DNA from: Caulobacteraceae bacterium | GTDB lineage: Bacteria; Pseudomonadota; Alphaproteobacteria; Caulobacterales; Aquidulcibacteraceae | DNA length: 64,000 nucleotides | NCBI GenBank assembly: GCA_009773335.1 | Contig: WRPF01000006.1 | Span: 1 to 64,000, forward strand | Direction of reading: 5' to 3' | In this document: in pieces, positions 34,771-43,676 of the stretch | Layout of the letters: each line of letters begins with the position of its first letter | Numbering within the stretch: the stretch's first letter is position 1 | The notes under the pieces: generated by a model | What the model saw: the letters and a program-made list of their open reading frames with translations, nothing else | Database searches by the model: none | What the model was told of the DNA's origin: nothing | Translations under genes and position numbers: made by a program

Positions 34771-36522
34771 TCAAAGCGTCGCCACGTTCAGCGCGCGGCG
34801 ATCGCCGGCGTAGGCATCGTTGAAGAACCGTCGCGCGGCTGCGGCGCCGCCGGAGTCCCCCTGCGCGCGGCGGGCTTCGGAGAGGCCCCAGAACGCATAG
34901 GCGTTGTTGGGGTGTTCCATGAGCGTGTGCAGGAACTCCCGTTCCGCGCGTGCGGGCTGGCCGGCCGCGAGAAGCGCCGCGCCGAGCGACTGCCGGACCG
35001 GATAGTAGATGTAGGGCGGCTCCATGTAGGGGATTTTCGCCTGCAGGTCCGTTGCGGCCTCGAACTGCGTGATCGCGGCCTCGAACTTCCGTTCGCGCAT
35101 GAGTGCGCGGCCTTCGACCACGTGTCCCATGATGGCGAGCAGGTCCTTTGTCGGGATGCCGCCCGCGTTCATCGCCGAAAAATCGCCGGTGCTGGCCAGT
35201 GCGGCGATCCTTGATGCTTCCGCGCGCGCCTCCGCGGGGCGGTCCGCACGCACAAGGGCGATGGCGCGCGCAAAGAGCCAGGCGGCCTTTACATAGTCCA
35301 CGCCGTCGGCCGGCGCGGGCTCGGCAAGGATCGACGCAGGCGTGGCGAACTGCGCCTTCGCGAACCACGGTGCGGCCTTCACGGGCTGTGCGATCGGCAC
35401 CGCGCGCGCCATCTCTATCGGCAGCGCCTGGTCGAGCCGCGGCGCGACGGCAAGCGCCGTGCGCGCGTCGCCCGACATCTGGGCGCTCGTCATGATGAAG
35501 TGCAGATTGTGGGTGTAATAACCATACTGGTACATCGCGCTTGGGTTCGCGGCGCTGAAGTAGGCCTCGTCGGCGCGCGCCGCGCGCTGGTTGGCGCGGA
35601 TGGAATCCCGGAAGCGTCCGACGCGATAATAGATGTGCGCCGGCATGTGTACGAGGTGCCCAGCACTCGGCGTAAGAGACTGAAGCGCGTCAGCATACCG
35701 TTCCGCGCGCCACGGATCGGAAGAGGCTTCCACCACGTGGATGTAAAGGTGGATCGCGCCGACATGTCTGGGGTCGCGCGCAAGCACTTTCTCAAGGCGT
35801 TGCACCATGTCGCCGGTGTAGCCGGACGGCTCACGCCCGCCAGCCTGCCAGTAGTTCCACGGCTGGGTGTCCATCATCGCCTCGACGGCGAAGGTCTGGA
35901 TGTTGTCGTCGTCCGGGTACTGGTTGGCCACGCCGCGCATGGCTTCGGCGAAGGCGCGGTCGAGATGGCTGCGATCGGCGGGCGCGCGGCGACCATAGCG
36001 ATGCAGCAGCGCATCGATGAGCGCTTGCTCTTTCTCGTTTGCGGCATCGGCCTTCGCCAGCGCCGCGCGTGTGGCGGCGTAGGCTGCGGCGTTGTCGGCA
36101 GCCGCCATCGGTGCGTTGATGTTGGGACCGAGGGCAAAGGCCTCGCCCCAGAAGCACATCGCGCAGTCCGGATCGAGGCGCTGCGCTTCCCGGAACGCGC
36201 GCGCGGCCTCGGCGTGGTTGAACCCGTGCAGCAGGCGCAGACCCTGATCGAAATACGCCTGGGCGCGAGGGTTTGCGGTGGTGATTGTCATGTGTGTGGC
36301 GCCAAGCCCTTCCATCAGCGGTGGAACGGCGGGGAGCGCGGGTTGTGCGGCGGCGTAGGCATTCGCCGCAGCGAGGAAGGATCGCAGCGACAGCGCCGGC
36401 GGCGCGCAGCGCGCCTGTCCGACGGCTGCTGCGAGCAAGGGGTCGACAGGTGGCGCGACGGGGGCGAATGCGGCGGCGGTGAGGGCGATTGTGGCGGCGG
36501 CGACGAGATACGCACGGTTCAT
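34771..36522 (-). CDS. Secreted tetratricopeptide-repeat protein
   Basis: 583 residues from ATG 36522 (GGAGG nine nt upstream); the frame open to 36645 is discounted. Signal-like N-terminus 'AYLVAAATIALTAAAFAP', then TPR pairs: 'AQAYFDQGLRLLHGFNHAEAARAFREAQRLDPDCAMCFWGEAFALGPNINAPM' is highly typical of a family of periplasmic TPR proteins of unknown function, ending in 'EREFLHTLMEHPNNAYAFWGLSEARRAQGD'. Likely a protein-interaction scaffold in the periplasm. Confidence 0.85.
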   Translation of the reverse strand: MNRAYLVAAATIALTAAAFAPVAPPVDPLLAAAVGQARCAPPALSLRSFLAAANAYAAAQPALPAVPPLMEGLGATHMTITTANPRAQAYFDQGLRLLHGFNHAEAARAFREAQRLDPDCAMCFWGEAFALGPNINAPMAAADNAAAYAATRAALAKADAANEKEQALIDALLHRYGRRAPADRSHLDRAFAEAMRGVANQYPDDDNIQTFAVEAMMDTQPWNYWQAGGREPSGYTGDMVQRLEKVLARDPRHVGAIHLYIHVVEASSDPWRAERYADALQSLTPSAGHLVHMPAHIYYRVGRFRDSIRANQRAARADEAYFSAANPSAMYQYGYYTHNLHFIMTSAQMSGDARTALAVAPRLDQALPIEMARAVPIAQPVKAAPWFAKAQFATPASILAEPAPADGVDYVKAAWLFARAIALVRADRPAEARAEASRIAALASTGDFSAMNAGGIPTKDLLAIMGHVVEGRALMRERKFEAAITQFEAATDLQAKIPYMEPPYIYYPVRQSLGAALLAAGQPARAEREFLHTLMEHPNNAYAFWGLSEARRAQGDSGGAAAARRFFNDAYAGDRRALNVATL

Positions 36523-36798
36523 GGGTGTCCTCCCTCCAAGAGTCGCCGCGGTCTTGCTCCGGGCCGGATATCTCGCGGGCAGGCAGCAGCGGCGCGAGCG
36601 GGCGCGGAGAGCGGCGTGACAGAAAAGCATGGCACAAACCCGCATGCGGGTCTCTGAAAAACGTGATTGCGCATCTTACGGCGCTGGGGAGGCGGTGGCT
36701 CTCGATGCCGCCGCCCCATCCGGCGACCGATCGTCATCGTGAGGAGGGGCGCGGCGGTAGCGCGCCCGACGATGCGTATCGACGAGATTTTCCAGGGG

Positions 36799-37218
36799 CT
36801 ATTTCTTCCTCGACGTTGCAATGGCGCGCGCGGGCGCCAGCGGCTTGCAGATCTGGTTCACCGTCGCGCGGTTGGCCCGGATGGTGTCGTAAGCCGACTG
36901 CAACTGTTGCACTGAAAGCCCGCTGCGGCTGGCTAGTGTGAGAAGACCCGTCAGCTGTTTGCCCTGATCTGGCTCGTCGATCAGCGGGTCAATCTGTGGG
37001 ATGAGCGCGAAGGCGCGCGGCTCGAGCTTGGAATAGGCGATGCCGACGCCGCATGCGCACACGCGCGCGTCTTCGCCCCGACGCACGCAGCCGTCCTGCA
37101 CCGCGCGCGCGGTCTGCGCCGGCGGGGTAGTGCCCGCGCCCTGAGCCAGAAGCGGCGAAGCGGCGAGCGCCGTGGCGGCGACTGCGCCAGCGGAAAGAGC
37201 GAGGAGGCGGCGCATCAT
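36799..37218 (-). CDS. Small secreted protein with cysteine-rich centre
   Basis: 139 residues from ATG 37218 (AAGGA seven nt upstream). Signal peptide 'MMRRLLALSAGAVAATALAASPLLAQ', then a short domain with 'DGCVRRGEDARVCACGVGIAYSKL' (three cysteines) and a helical C-terminal half ending basic 'TSRKK'. No family recognised; periplasmic location is inferred from the signal peptide. The 276-bp gap to the TPR gene upstream of its stop holds nothing else visible. Confidence 0.65.
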   Translation of the reverse strand: MMRRLLALSAGAVAATALAASPLLAQGAGTTPPAQTARAVQDGCVRRGEDARVCACGVGIAYSKLEPRAFALIPQIDPLIDEPDQGKQLTGLLTLASRSGLSVQQLQSAYDTIRANRATVNQICKPLAPARAIATSRKK

Positions 37219-37359
37219 GTCGGTTCCTTCATCTGGGTGCGCGGCACGGCGCGCCTGCGCGCCTGAACCGCACCCGAACGCCGTCGTCAAGCATATGGCC
37301 CCGGCGCCCGCGAGGCCCTATGTTGATCAGGAGCGAGCAAGCGCGGCAGGAGTATGCTC

Positions 37360-37890
37360 ATGATACGGATTTTCGTGGCCCTTTCGGCGCTGGCTCTCGC
37401 GGCCTGCGCCACGGTCACCCCATACCAGCCCGCGGCCCAGCCCGGCGCTTACGGGTATGCGGAGCGGCGGGTGGAGGACAATCGCTACACCCTCACCTTC
37501 AATGGCAATTCGCTGACCGAGCGGGAGATTGTGGAGAGCTATGTTCTCTACCGCGCGGCGGAGCTGACCCTGCAGCAGGGGTTTGATTACTTCGTCGTCA
37601 CCCAGCGCGCGACGGACGGGCGTTCCAGCCTTGTCCCCCTCGGCGGCCCCTACGCCGGTTTCCGGCCGGACTACGACTGGTATTCCCCGCGTTACGGTTG
37701 GCGTTCCTTCCACGATCCCTTCTGGGACGACACGACCTACCGGGAAGTGACACGCTACCGGGCGAACGCCGAGATCGTGCTGTTCAAGGGCGCGAAGCCT
37801 GCGAACGATCCGCAGGCCTTCGACGCCCGGCAGGTGAAGCAGAATCTCGAGGGCCAGATTCAGCGACCCTCCGTGGCGCCGGCAGGCTGA
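37360..37890 (+). CDS. CC0125/CC1285-type lipoprotein
   Basis: 176 residues from ATG 37360; GGAG seven nt upstream favours this over ATG 37354. 'FVALSALALAAC' gives the lipobox. The mature part 'YGYAERRVEDNRYTLTFNGNSLTEREIVESYVLYRAAELTLQQGFDYFVV' matches a Caulobacterales-centred lipoprotein family of unknown function named after two Caulobacter genes. Probably an outer-membrane lipoprotein; single gene. Confidence 0.85.
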   Translation: MIRIFVALSALALAACATVTPYQPAAQPGAYGYAERRVEDNRYTLTFNGNSLTEREIVESYVLYRAAELTLQQGFDYFVVTQRATDGRSSLVPLGGPYAGFRPDYDWYSPRYGWRSFHDPFWDDTTYREVTRYRANAEIVLFKGAKPANDPQAFDARQVKQNLEGQIQRPSVAPAG

Positions 37891-37951
37891 AGTCCGATTT
37901 CGCCGCGCGGGCGTCTTGCGCGCGCGGCGAAGGCGGGCCACGTCTTCGCCC

Positions 37952-38803
37952 ATGTCATACCGCCGCCGCGTCCGCGACGACCTTGTCGATGTCGTCTTCG
38001 ATGTGATCCGCAGCGCCTCCGCGACGGGCGCCGCACCCGTGGGCGACGAGGCCTCCCTCAAGGCGCAGGCCGAGCGTGAGGCCGCCCGTCAGGCCGCGCG
38101 GCTGGAGAAGCAGAAATTGCGCGAGCAACACGCGGTCCGCCAGTACGCAGCCGCCGGCGCCGGCCTGCTGGCGGGCGGTCTCGCCTCGATCATGCTGCCG
38201 ACAGTGGCGGCGGTCGGCATCGGCCTCCTCACGGGCGGCGCGATCAGCATGATCGTGAAGGCGATCCAGACCGGCGCGCTGGCGCCGCGCGATCTGCCCT
38301 TCCGCCTGCCGCAGAAGCCGCGCGCGATCGATCCTCCGGAAGTGGATGGCCGCGACATTCCGAAATCCCAGCGCGACGTGGTGCAGGGCGTGCTCGACGA
38401 GACTGCGGTTTCGCTGCGCAAGCTCGATGCGTCGGGCCGCGCGCTGTCCGGCAAGGACGAGGAGGCCGCCGCGCTTTGCCGGCGTCTGGTCGCTGCAGGC
38501 GAGAGGCTCTCCGACGCCGTCGCCGACGAGCCGATGAAGTTCCCGGTCGCGCAGCGTGTGCTGACCTACCACCTGCCGAAAGCGGTGTTCGTCGCAGATA
38601 CATTCCAGGGCCTTGAGGCCGAGCACTACGAGAAGCGCGCTGCTGAAGCGCGCCATCTGCTCACACGCATGGAGATGGTGTTCGAGAAGGCCATCCTCGA
38701 CATGAGCAGCGTGGACGCCGCCGAGATGGATCTTGAGATGCGTCTCATCAATCAGGCGCTCGACGAGGATCTCAACGCCGAACCGTCGAAGAGGGCGCCG
38801 TGA
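37952..38803 (+). CDS. XpaC-like (5-bromo-4-chloroindolyl phosphate hydrolysis) family protein
   Basis: 283 residues from ATG 37952. A charged coiled-coil-like N-terminal segment, a hydrophobic hairpin ('AAGAGLLAGGLASIMLPTVAAVGIGLLTGGAISMIV', about 70-105) and a helical C-terminal half ('FPVAQRVLTYHLPKAVFVADTFQGLE ... LLTRMEMVFEKAI') as in XpaC proteins, which often pair with TelA in stress responses. No telA is present. GTGA overlap with the next gene indicates coupling. Function unknown despite the family name. Confidence 0.65.
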   Translation: MSYRRRVRDDLVDVVFDVIRSASATGAAPVGDEASLKAQAEREAARQAARLEKQKLREQHAVRQYAAAGAGLLAGGLASIMLPTVAAVGIGLLTGGAISMIVKAIQTGALAPRDLPFRLPQKPRAIDPPEVDGRDIPKSQRDVVQGVLDETAVSLRKLDASGRALSGKDEEAAALCRRLVAAGERLSDAVADEPMKFPVAQRVLTYHLPKAVFVADTFQGLEAEHYEKRAAEARHLLTRMEMVFEKAILDMSSVDAAEMDLEMRLINQALDEDLNAEPSKRAP

Positions 38804-39681
38804 GCCGCCGTTACACGGTCCTCGATGTGTTTACGCAGACGCCGCTGGCCGGAAATCCGCTGGCGGTGGTGAGCGACGCCGAAGGCCTCGACAACGCGCG
38901 CATGCAAGCGATCGCCAAGGAGTTCAATCTCTCCGAGACGGTGTTCATCCTGCCGCCGGACGACCCGCACCGGCGCGCGAAGCTGCGCATCTTCACGCCC
39001 GGCTCCGAACTGCCGTTCGCGGGCCATCCAACGGTCGGGACGGCGGTGCTGCTCTCGCTCATGCATGGCGACGAGGGCGCTGCGGCGTTCGGCCTTGAGG
39101 AACAGGTCGGCGTCGTCTCCTGTGTCACGGAGCGGCGCGGCGAACGGTCGGGCTATGCGCGTTTCCGCGTGCCGAAACTGCCGGCGATCGTGGGGCGGGG
39201 GCTTAGCGCCGCGGCCGCCGCCGACGCCCTCGGGCTCGGGGTCGCCGACATCGGCTTCGGTCATCACACGCCTTCAAAGCGCGCGGTCGGCGGGCAGTTC
39301 GATCTGGTGCCGCTCGCCTCGCTCGATGCGCTGAAACGGGCGTGGCCGACAGCATCCTTCGCAAGCCACGTCACGGGCGATCACCCGGCGGTGTTTCTCT
39401 ATGCGCCCTCGCCCGGGGGCCTGCGCGCGCGCATGTACGGCCCCGGCCTCGGCATCGTGGAGGATCCGGCGACGGGATCGGCGGTCGCCTGCCTCGCAGG
39501 CGCCTTGGCCGACCACGAGGGCCTCGCCGACGGAACGCATGATTTCGTCATCGACCAGGGCGTCGAGATGGGCCGCGCGAGCCGCATCGAACTCCAGATC
39601 GTCATGGAAGGTGGGACGCTTGTCGCTGCGGAAATCGGCGGCGCGGCGGTAGTCGTCGCCGAGGGCGTCCTGCACGACTGA
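38800..39681 (+). CDS. PhzF-family isomerase
   Basis: 293 residues from a GTG overlapping the previous stop. 'YTVLDVFTQTPLAGNPLAVV', 'KEFNLSETVFILPP' (Glu in the position of the PhzF catalytic acid) and 'ELPFAGHPTVGTAVLL' are the family signatures; the C-terminal half repeats the fold with 'MYGPGLGIVEDPATGSAVACLAGALAD'. PhzF-like proteins are diaminopimelate-epimerase-fold isomerases acting on small hydroxy/amino acids; the substrate here is unknown. No phenazine genes are nearby. Confidence 0.92.
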   Translation: MSRRYTVLDVFTQTPLAGNPLAVVSDAEGLDNARMQAIAKEFNLSETVFILPPDDPHRRAKLRIFTPGSELPFAGHPTVGTAVLLSLMHGDEGAAAFGLEEQVGVVSCVTERRGERSGYARFRVPKLPAIVGRGLSAAAAADALGLGVADIGFGHHTPSKRAVGGQFDLVPLASLDALKRAWPTASFASHVTGDHPAVFLYAPSPGGLRARMYGPGLGIVEDPATGSAVACLAGALADHEGLADGTHDFVIDQGVEMGRASRIELQIVMEGGTLVAAEIGGAAVVVAEGVLHD

Positions 39682-39761
39682 GGGTGCAGGGTCTTTCCCT
39701 GCCGCGCGCGCCATGCTGAAAACGCTTCAGCGGCCCGATCACGAGGCCGGGAGGAAATCGC

Positions 39762-41504
39762 ATGACGTCCGACGGGCATCTCCCGCCGAATTTTCCCGCC
39801 ATGTCCGTGGCGCAGGCTCACGCCCTGATCACCCAGCCGGGCACGATGTTCGAGGTCGGCGAGATCGACATCTGCGGCGTGCGCACAAAGATCTGGAAGA
39901 ACGCGCCGCCGACGCTCGCGGACGTCTTCGCGCTCGGCGCGCCCCACGCGGCGAAAACCTACATCGTCCACGAAGGCGAGCGCGTGACGTTCGATGCGCA
40001 CCGGCGTGCTGTGGCCGCGTTCGCGGAGCGCCTGCGCGCCGAAGGCGTCGTGAAGGGCGATCGCGTGGCGATCATCATGCGCAACCTGCCGGAATGGTCG
40101 GTGGCGTTCTGGGCGGCCGCGCTCACGGGCGCCATAGTCACGCCGCTCAACGCATGGTGGACAGGGCCTGAACTCGAATACGGGCTGACGGACTCCGGCG
40201 CCAAGATCGCGATCCTTGATCACGAACGCTGGGAGCGCATGCGCGAACATGTCGACGCGTGCCCGGCGCTCAAGCGCTGCTTCGTGTCGCGCGCGGGCGA
40301 GGAGATCGCCGATCCGCGCGTAACGAGCCTCGAAGGCGTGATCGGCGCCCCCGACGCATGGGCGAACCTGCCGGACGCGCAGCCCGAGATCGCGCCGCTC
40401 GCGCCCGATGACGACGCCACGATCTTCTACACCTCGGGCACCACGGGCAAACCCAAGGGCGCGATCATCACCCACCGCAACATCATCTCCAACTTCTTCA
40501 ATGGCGCGAGCGCAGGCGCGCGCGCCTTCCTGCGTCGCGGCGAACAACCGCCGGCGCCCGATCCGGACGCGCCGCAGCGCTGCGTGCTGCTGAGCGTGCC
40601 GTTCTTCCACGCCACGGGTTGCTTTGCGGTGATGATCCCGGCGATGTACGCCGGTCTGAAAATCGTGCTGCAACGCAAGTGGGACGCCGAAGCCGCACTC
40701 GGCCTCATCGAACGCGAGAAGGTCAACCAGATCGGCGGCGTGCCGACGATCGCCTGGCAGGTCATCGAGCATCCGCGCGCGGGCGAATTCGATCTTTCTT
40801 CGATCGAAAGCGTCTCCTATGGCGGCGCACCGTCGGCGCCGGAACTCGTCAAGCGCATCAAGGAGCGCTTTCCGAATGCGCAGCCGGGACAGGGCTGGGG
40901 CATGACGGAAACGTCGGCGACCGCGACGACCAATTCCGCGGAAGACTACATCCTGCGCCCGTCGAGCTGCGGCGTGCCGAGCGCGACCGGCGAGGTCCGC
41001 ATCGTCGGCGACGGCGGCAAGGATCTGCCGGTCGGCGAGGTCGGAGAGCTCTGGTACAAGGGGCCGATTGTCGTGCGCGGCTATTGGCAGAAGCCCGAGG
41101 CCACCGCCGAGACCTTCGTCGACGGCTGGGTGAAGACCGGCGATCTTGCGCGCGTGGATGAGGAAGGCTTCGTCTTCATCGTCGACCGCGCCAAGGACAT
41201 GCTCATCCGTGGCGGCGAGAACATCTACTGCGTGGAAGTGGAGAATGCGCTCTACGATCACCCGGCGGTGATGGACGCGGCCGTTGTCGGCATCGAACAC
41301 ATGACGCTCGGCGAGGAGCCGGGCGCGGTCGTCCACCTGAAGCCGGGCGCGGAAGCGAGCGAGGCGGAACTGCGCCACCACGTTGCGCAGAAGATCGCCG
41401 CCTTCAAGGTGCCGGTGAAGATCGTGTTCTGGCCGGAAACGCTGCCGCGCAACGCCAACGGCAAGATCATCAAGCGCGACCTCAAGGGCGTGTTCGCAAA
41501 GTGA
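39762..41504 (+). CDS. AMP-dependent acyl-CoA synthetase
   Basis: 580 residues of the ANL superfamily: adenylate-binding 'FYTSGTTGKPKGAIITHRN', 'GWGMTETSATATTNS' and the hinge/C-domain 'TGDLARVDEEGFVFIVDRAKDMLIRGGENIYCVEVENAL' with terminal Lys in 'RNANGKIIKRDLK'. Activates a carboxylic acid to its CoA thioester. The enoyl-CoA hydratase that follows after one small gene fits a fatty- or branched-acid degradation context. Exact chain length cannot be told. Confidence 0.9.
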   Translation: MTSDGHLPPNFPAMSVAQAHALITQPGTMFEVGEIDICGVRTKIWKNAPPTLADVFALGAPHAAKTYIVHEGERVTFDAHRRAVAAFAERLRAEGVVKGDRVAIIMRNLPEWSVAFWAAALTGAIVTPLNAWWTGPELEYGLTDSGAKIAILDHERWERMREHVDACPALKRCFVSRAGEEIADPRVTSLEGVIGAPDAWANLPDAQPEIAPLAPDDDATIFYTSGTTGKPKGAIITHRNIISNFFNGASAGARAFLRRGEQPPAPDPDAPQRCVLLSVPFFHATGCFAVMIPAMYAGLKIVLQRKWDAEAALGLIEREKVNQIGGVPTIAWQVIEHPRAGEFDLSSIESVSYGGAPSAPELVKRIKERFPNAQPGQGWGMTETSATATTNSAEDYILRPSSCGVPSATGEVRIVGDGGKDLPVGEVGELWYKGPIVVRGYWQKPEATAETFVDGWVKTGDLARVDEEGFVFIVDRAKDMLIRGGENIYCVEVENALYDHPAVMDAAVVGIEHMTLGEEPGAVVHLKPGAEASEAELRHHVAQKIAAFKVPVKIVFWPETLPRNANGKIIKRDLKGVFAK

Positions 41505-41515
41505 AAGGCGCTTCC

Positions 41516-41863
41516 ATGATTCGCACCATTCTCGCCGTCGGTCTGATCGCGCTTGCCGCCTCGTGCTCGCCCAAGCCCGCTGAGAAGGCGGAAGCGACCG
41601 CGCCGGCGCCCGGTGAGGCCGGCGATGTCTCCAACTGGACCTGCGAGAACGGCGACAGCTTCCGCATGACGCTGATCGATGACCGCGCCGACTTCCTGTT
41701 CAAGGACGGCATCACGGCGACGATGGCGCCGGCGATGGCGGCCTCTGGCAATCTCTTCAAGGCTGCGAACGGGACCGACATCTTCCACACCAAGGGCAAT
41801 GAAGGCTTCCTGCAGTTCGGCGGCAAGGAAACCAACTGCACCACGCCGGATATCGGGGAATGA
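41516..41863 (+). CDS. Small putative lipoprotein
   Basis: 115 residues from ATG 41516. 'MIRTILAVGLIALAASCS' is a lipoprotein signal; the mature part begins Lys/Glu/Ala/Pro-rich, then 'NWTCENGDSFRMTLIDDRADFLFKDG', which looks like the C-type lysozyme inhibitor (MliC) fold: a small beta barrel with a CxxG-like start and a late Cys. That assignment is tentative. Start lies 11 nt after the ligase stop and its own stop overlaps the hydratase start, so it is within the operon. Confidence 0.65.
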   Translation: MIRTILAVGLIALAASCSPKPAEKAEATAPAPGEAGDVSNWTCENGDSFRMTLIDDRADFLFKDGITATMAPAMAASGNLFKAANGTDIFHTKGNEGFLQFGGKETNCTTPDIGE

Positions 41864-42648
41864 ACATGCTGGTCGCTGTCGACAAACGCGCCAACGGCGT
41901 CGCCCTCGTCACGCTCAATCGCCCCGAGGCGATGAATGCGCTCTCCAAGGCCATGCGTCAGGAAATCGCCGCGACGTTCGCGGCGCTCAACAACGACCCT
42001 GACGTGCGCGCCATCGTGCTCACCGGCGCCGGCAAGGCCTTCACCGCCGGGCTCGATCTCAAGGAACTCGGCGCGGATGCTTCCGCAATGGGCGCCGCGA
42101 ACGCCTCGGACGCCGAACGCAATCCCGTCGTCGCCATCGAGAAGTGCGCCAAGCCCGTCATCGGCGCGATCAATGGCGCGGCGATTACCGGCGGCTTCGA
42201 GGTGGCGCTCGCGTGCGACATCCTCATCGCCTCGACGAACGCGAAGTTCGCCGACACGCACGCGCGCGTCGGCATCATGCCGGGCTGGGGTCTGTCGCAG
42301 AAGCTCTCACGCATGCTCGGCATTTCGCGGGCGAAGGAGCTGTCGCTCAGCGGCAACTTCCTCGACGCCGAGACCGCCGAGGCGTGGGGGCTCGTGAACC
42401 GCGTGGTGGCGCCGGAACTTCTCGTCGAAGTCGCGCTCAAGCTCGCCGGCGACATCGCCACCGCCGCGCCGGAAAAGGTGCAGTTCTACAAGCGCCTCAT
42501 CGACGACGGCTTCGCGATCCCGTTCGGCGACGCGCTTCAGCTTGAGCGCGCCCGCTCCAGCGCCGAGAATGCGAAGGTCACGCCCGACGTCGTAGCGAAG
42601 AACCGCGAAGGCGTGATGGCGCGCGGACGCGAGCAGAAAAAAGAATGA
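41860..42648 (+). CDS. Enoyl-CoA hydratase/isomerase
   Basis: 262 residues of the crotonase family. 'VALVTLNRPEAMNALSKAM' start, oxyanion-hole segments 'AFTAGLDLKELG' and 'NGAAITGGFEVALACDILIAS', then 'ADTHARVGIMPGWGLSQKLSRMLGISRAKEL'. Hydrates enoyl-CoA esters in beta-oxidation-like routes. Starts in an ATGA overlap with the lipoprotein gene; an alternative ATG lies two codons in. Confidence 0.92.
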   Translation: MNMLVAVDKRANGVALVTLNRPEAMNALSKAMRQEIAATFAALNNDPDVRAIVLTGAGKAFTAGLDLKELGADASAMGAANASDAERNPVVAIEKCAKPVIGAINGAAITGGFEVALACDILIASTNAKFADTHARVGIMPGWGLSQKLSRMLGISRAKELSLSGNFLDAETAEAWGLVNRVVAPELLVEVALKLAGDIATAAPEKVQFYKRLIDDGFAIPFGDALQLERARSSAENAKVTPDVVAKNREGVMARGREQKKE

Positions 42649-42663
42649 AGTGTCGTCACCGTG

Positions 42664-42787
42664 CTTCCCCGTGAGGGGAAGCTGTCGCGCCGGAGGCGTG
42701 ACTGAAGGGGCGGTAAGCTCGCTTTCGACAGGCCGCCGCCGCCCCATCCGTCTCGCTTCGCGAGCCACCTTCCCCTCGCGGGGAAGG
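42664..42787. repeat. Paired GC-rich hairpin repeat, locus b
   Basis: CTTCCCC-GTGA-GGGGAAG (42664-42681) and CCTTCCCC-TCGC-GGGGAAGG (42768-42787), about 85 bp apart, filling the gap between two convergent genes. Same layout as loci at 15225 and 61311. Confidence 0.75.
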
Positions 42788-42807
42788 ACGGAAATTGGCT
42801 GCATCGT

Positions 42808-43662
42808 TCAGGCCGCTCGGTAGAACGGCCTGTCGCCGGCGATCGTCACGCGCTCCATGATGCGCACCGCCGGGAAGTAGTCCGACGCCGCGTAGTGCTG
42901 GCAGGCGCGGTTGTCCCAGAAGGCCAGCGACCCCGGCGCCCAGCGGAAGCGGCACTGGTATTCGGGGATCGCCGCCTGCGCGTAGAGATGGGCGAGCAGA
43001 TCGTCGCTTTCCTTCCGCGACAGGCCCTTGATGTGACTCGTGAAGCCGGTGTTGACGAAGATCAGCGGCCGGCCGGTCTCGGGGTGCGTGCGCACCACGG
43101 GATGTTCCATCGGCGGAAACTTCGCGTGCAGGTCTTCCGCGCTCTTCTTCAGTCGCCCAGCGAACACGCGTGCGATGTCGTGGACGGCGGTGAGGCCGGT
43201 CACGAAGCGCTTCATCTCCGGGCTCAGGTTCTCGAACGCCGCGTACATGTCGCTGAACAGCGTGTCGCCGCCTACGTCCGGGAGCTCGATAGCGCGCAGG
43301 ATGGACCCGAGTGAAGGCGTCTCGCGCCACGTGACATCGGAGTGCCAGTTGTTCTCCACGCCGCGACTGTTTGGTCCGTGCGCAATGCGCAGGACTTCGC
43401 GGTCCTCCTGATCGGCGGGCGTGGCGGGGTGGATTTCCAGTTCACCGAAGCGACGCGCGAAATCGATGTGCTGGCGGCGCGTGATGGTCTGGTCGCGGAA
43501 GAACACGACCTTGAACTCGAGCAGCGCGCGTCGCACCTCGCCGATCTGCGCCTCGCTCAGCGGCCCGCCGAGATCGACGCCGACGAGTTCGGCGCCGATC
43601 GTCGGCGAGAGCGGGTGTGGCTCGAACGCGGTGTAGCCTCCGGTCTTTACAGCGATGTTCAC
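42808..43662 (-). CDS. TauD/TfdA-family Fe(II)/2-oxoglutarate dioxygenase
   Basis: 284 residues from GTG 43662 (GGAG six nt upstream); a GTG at 43710 would overlap the upstream gene. 'PLSPTIGAELVGVDL' start, iron ligands His107 and Asp109 in 'ENNWHSDVTW', the second His in 'DNRACQHYAASDY', and the 2-oxoglutarate Arg near the end. The family oxidises taurine, 2,4-D and similar acids; substrate not determinable. Lies 14 bp after the amidase gene, so probably one operon. Confidence 0.88.
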   Translation of the reverse strand: MNIAVKTGGYTAFEPHPLSPTIGAELVGVDLGGPLSEAQIGEVRRALLEFKVVFFRDQTITRRQHIDFARRFGELEIHPATPADQEDREVLRIAHGPNSRGVENNWHSDVTWRETPSLGSILRAIELPDVGGDTLFSDMYAAFENLSPEMKRFVTGLTAVHDIARVFAGRLKKSAEDLHAKFPPMEHPVVRTHPETGRPLIFVNTGFTSHIKGLSRKESDDLLAHLYAQAAIPEYQCRFRWAPGSLAFWDNRACQHYAASDYFPAVRIMERVTIAGDRPFYRAA

Positions 43663-43676
43663 GACGTTCTCCGGGC

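Noticed and set aside
41516..41863. Firm assignment to MliC lysozyme inhibitor
   Set aside because: The cysteine and tryptophan positions are suggestive only; key motif residues cannot be confirmed by eye.
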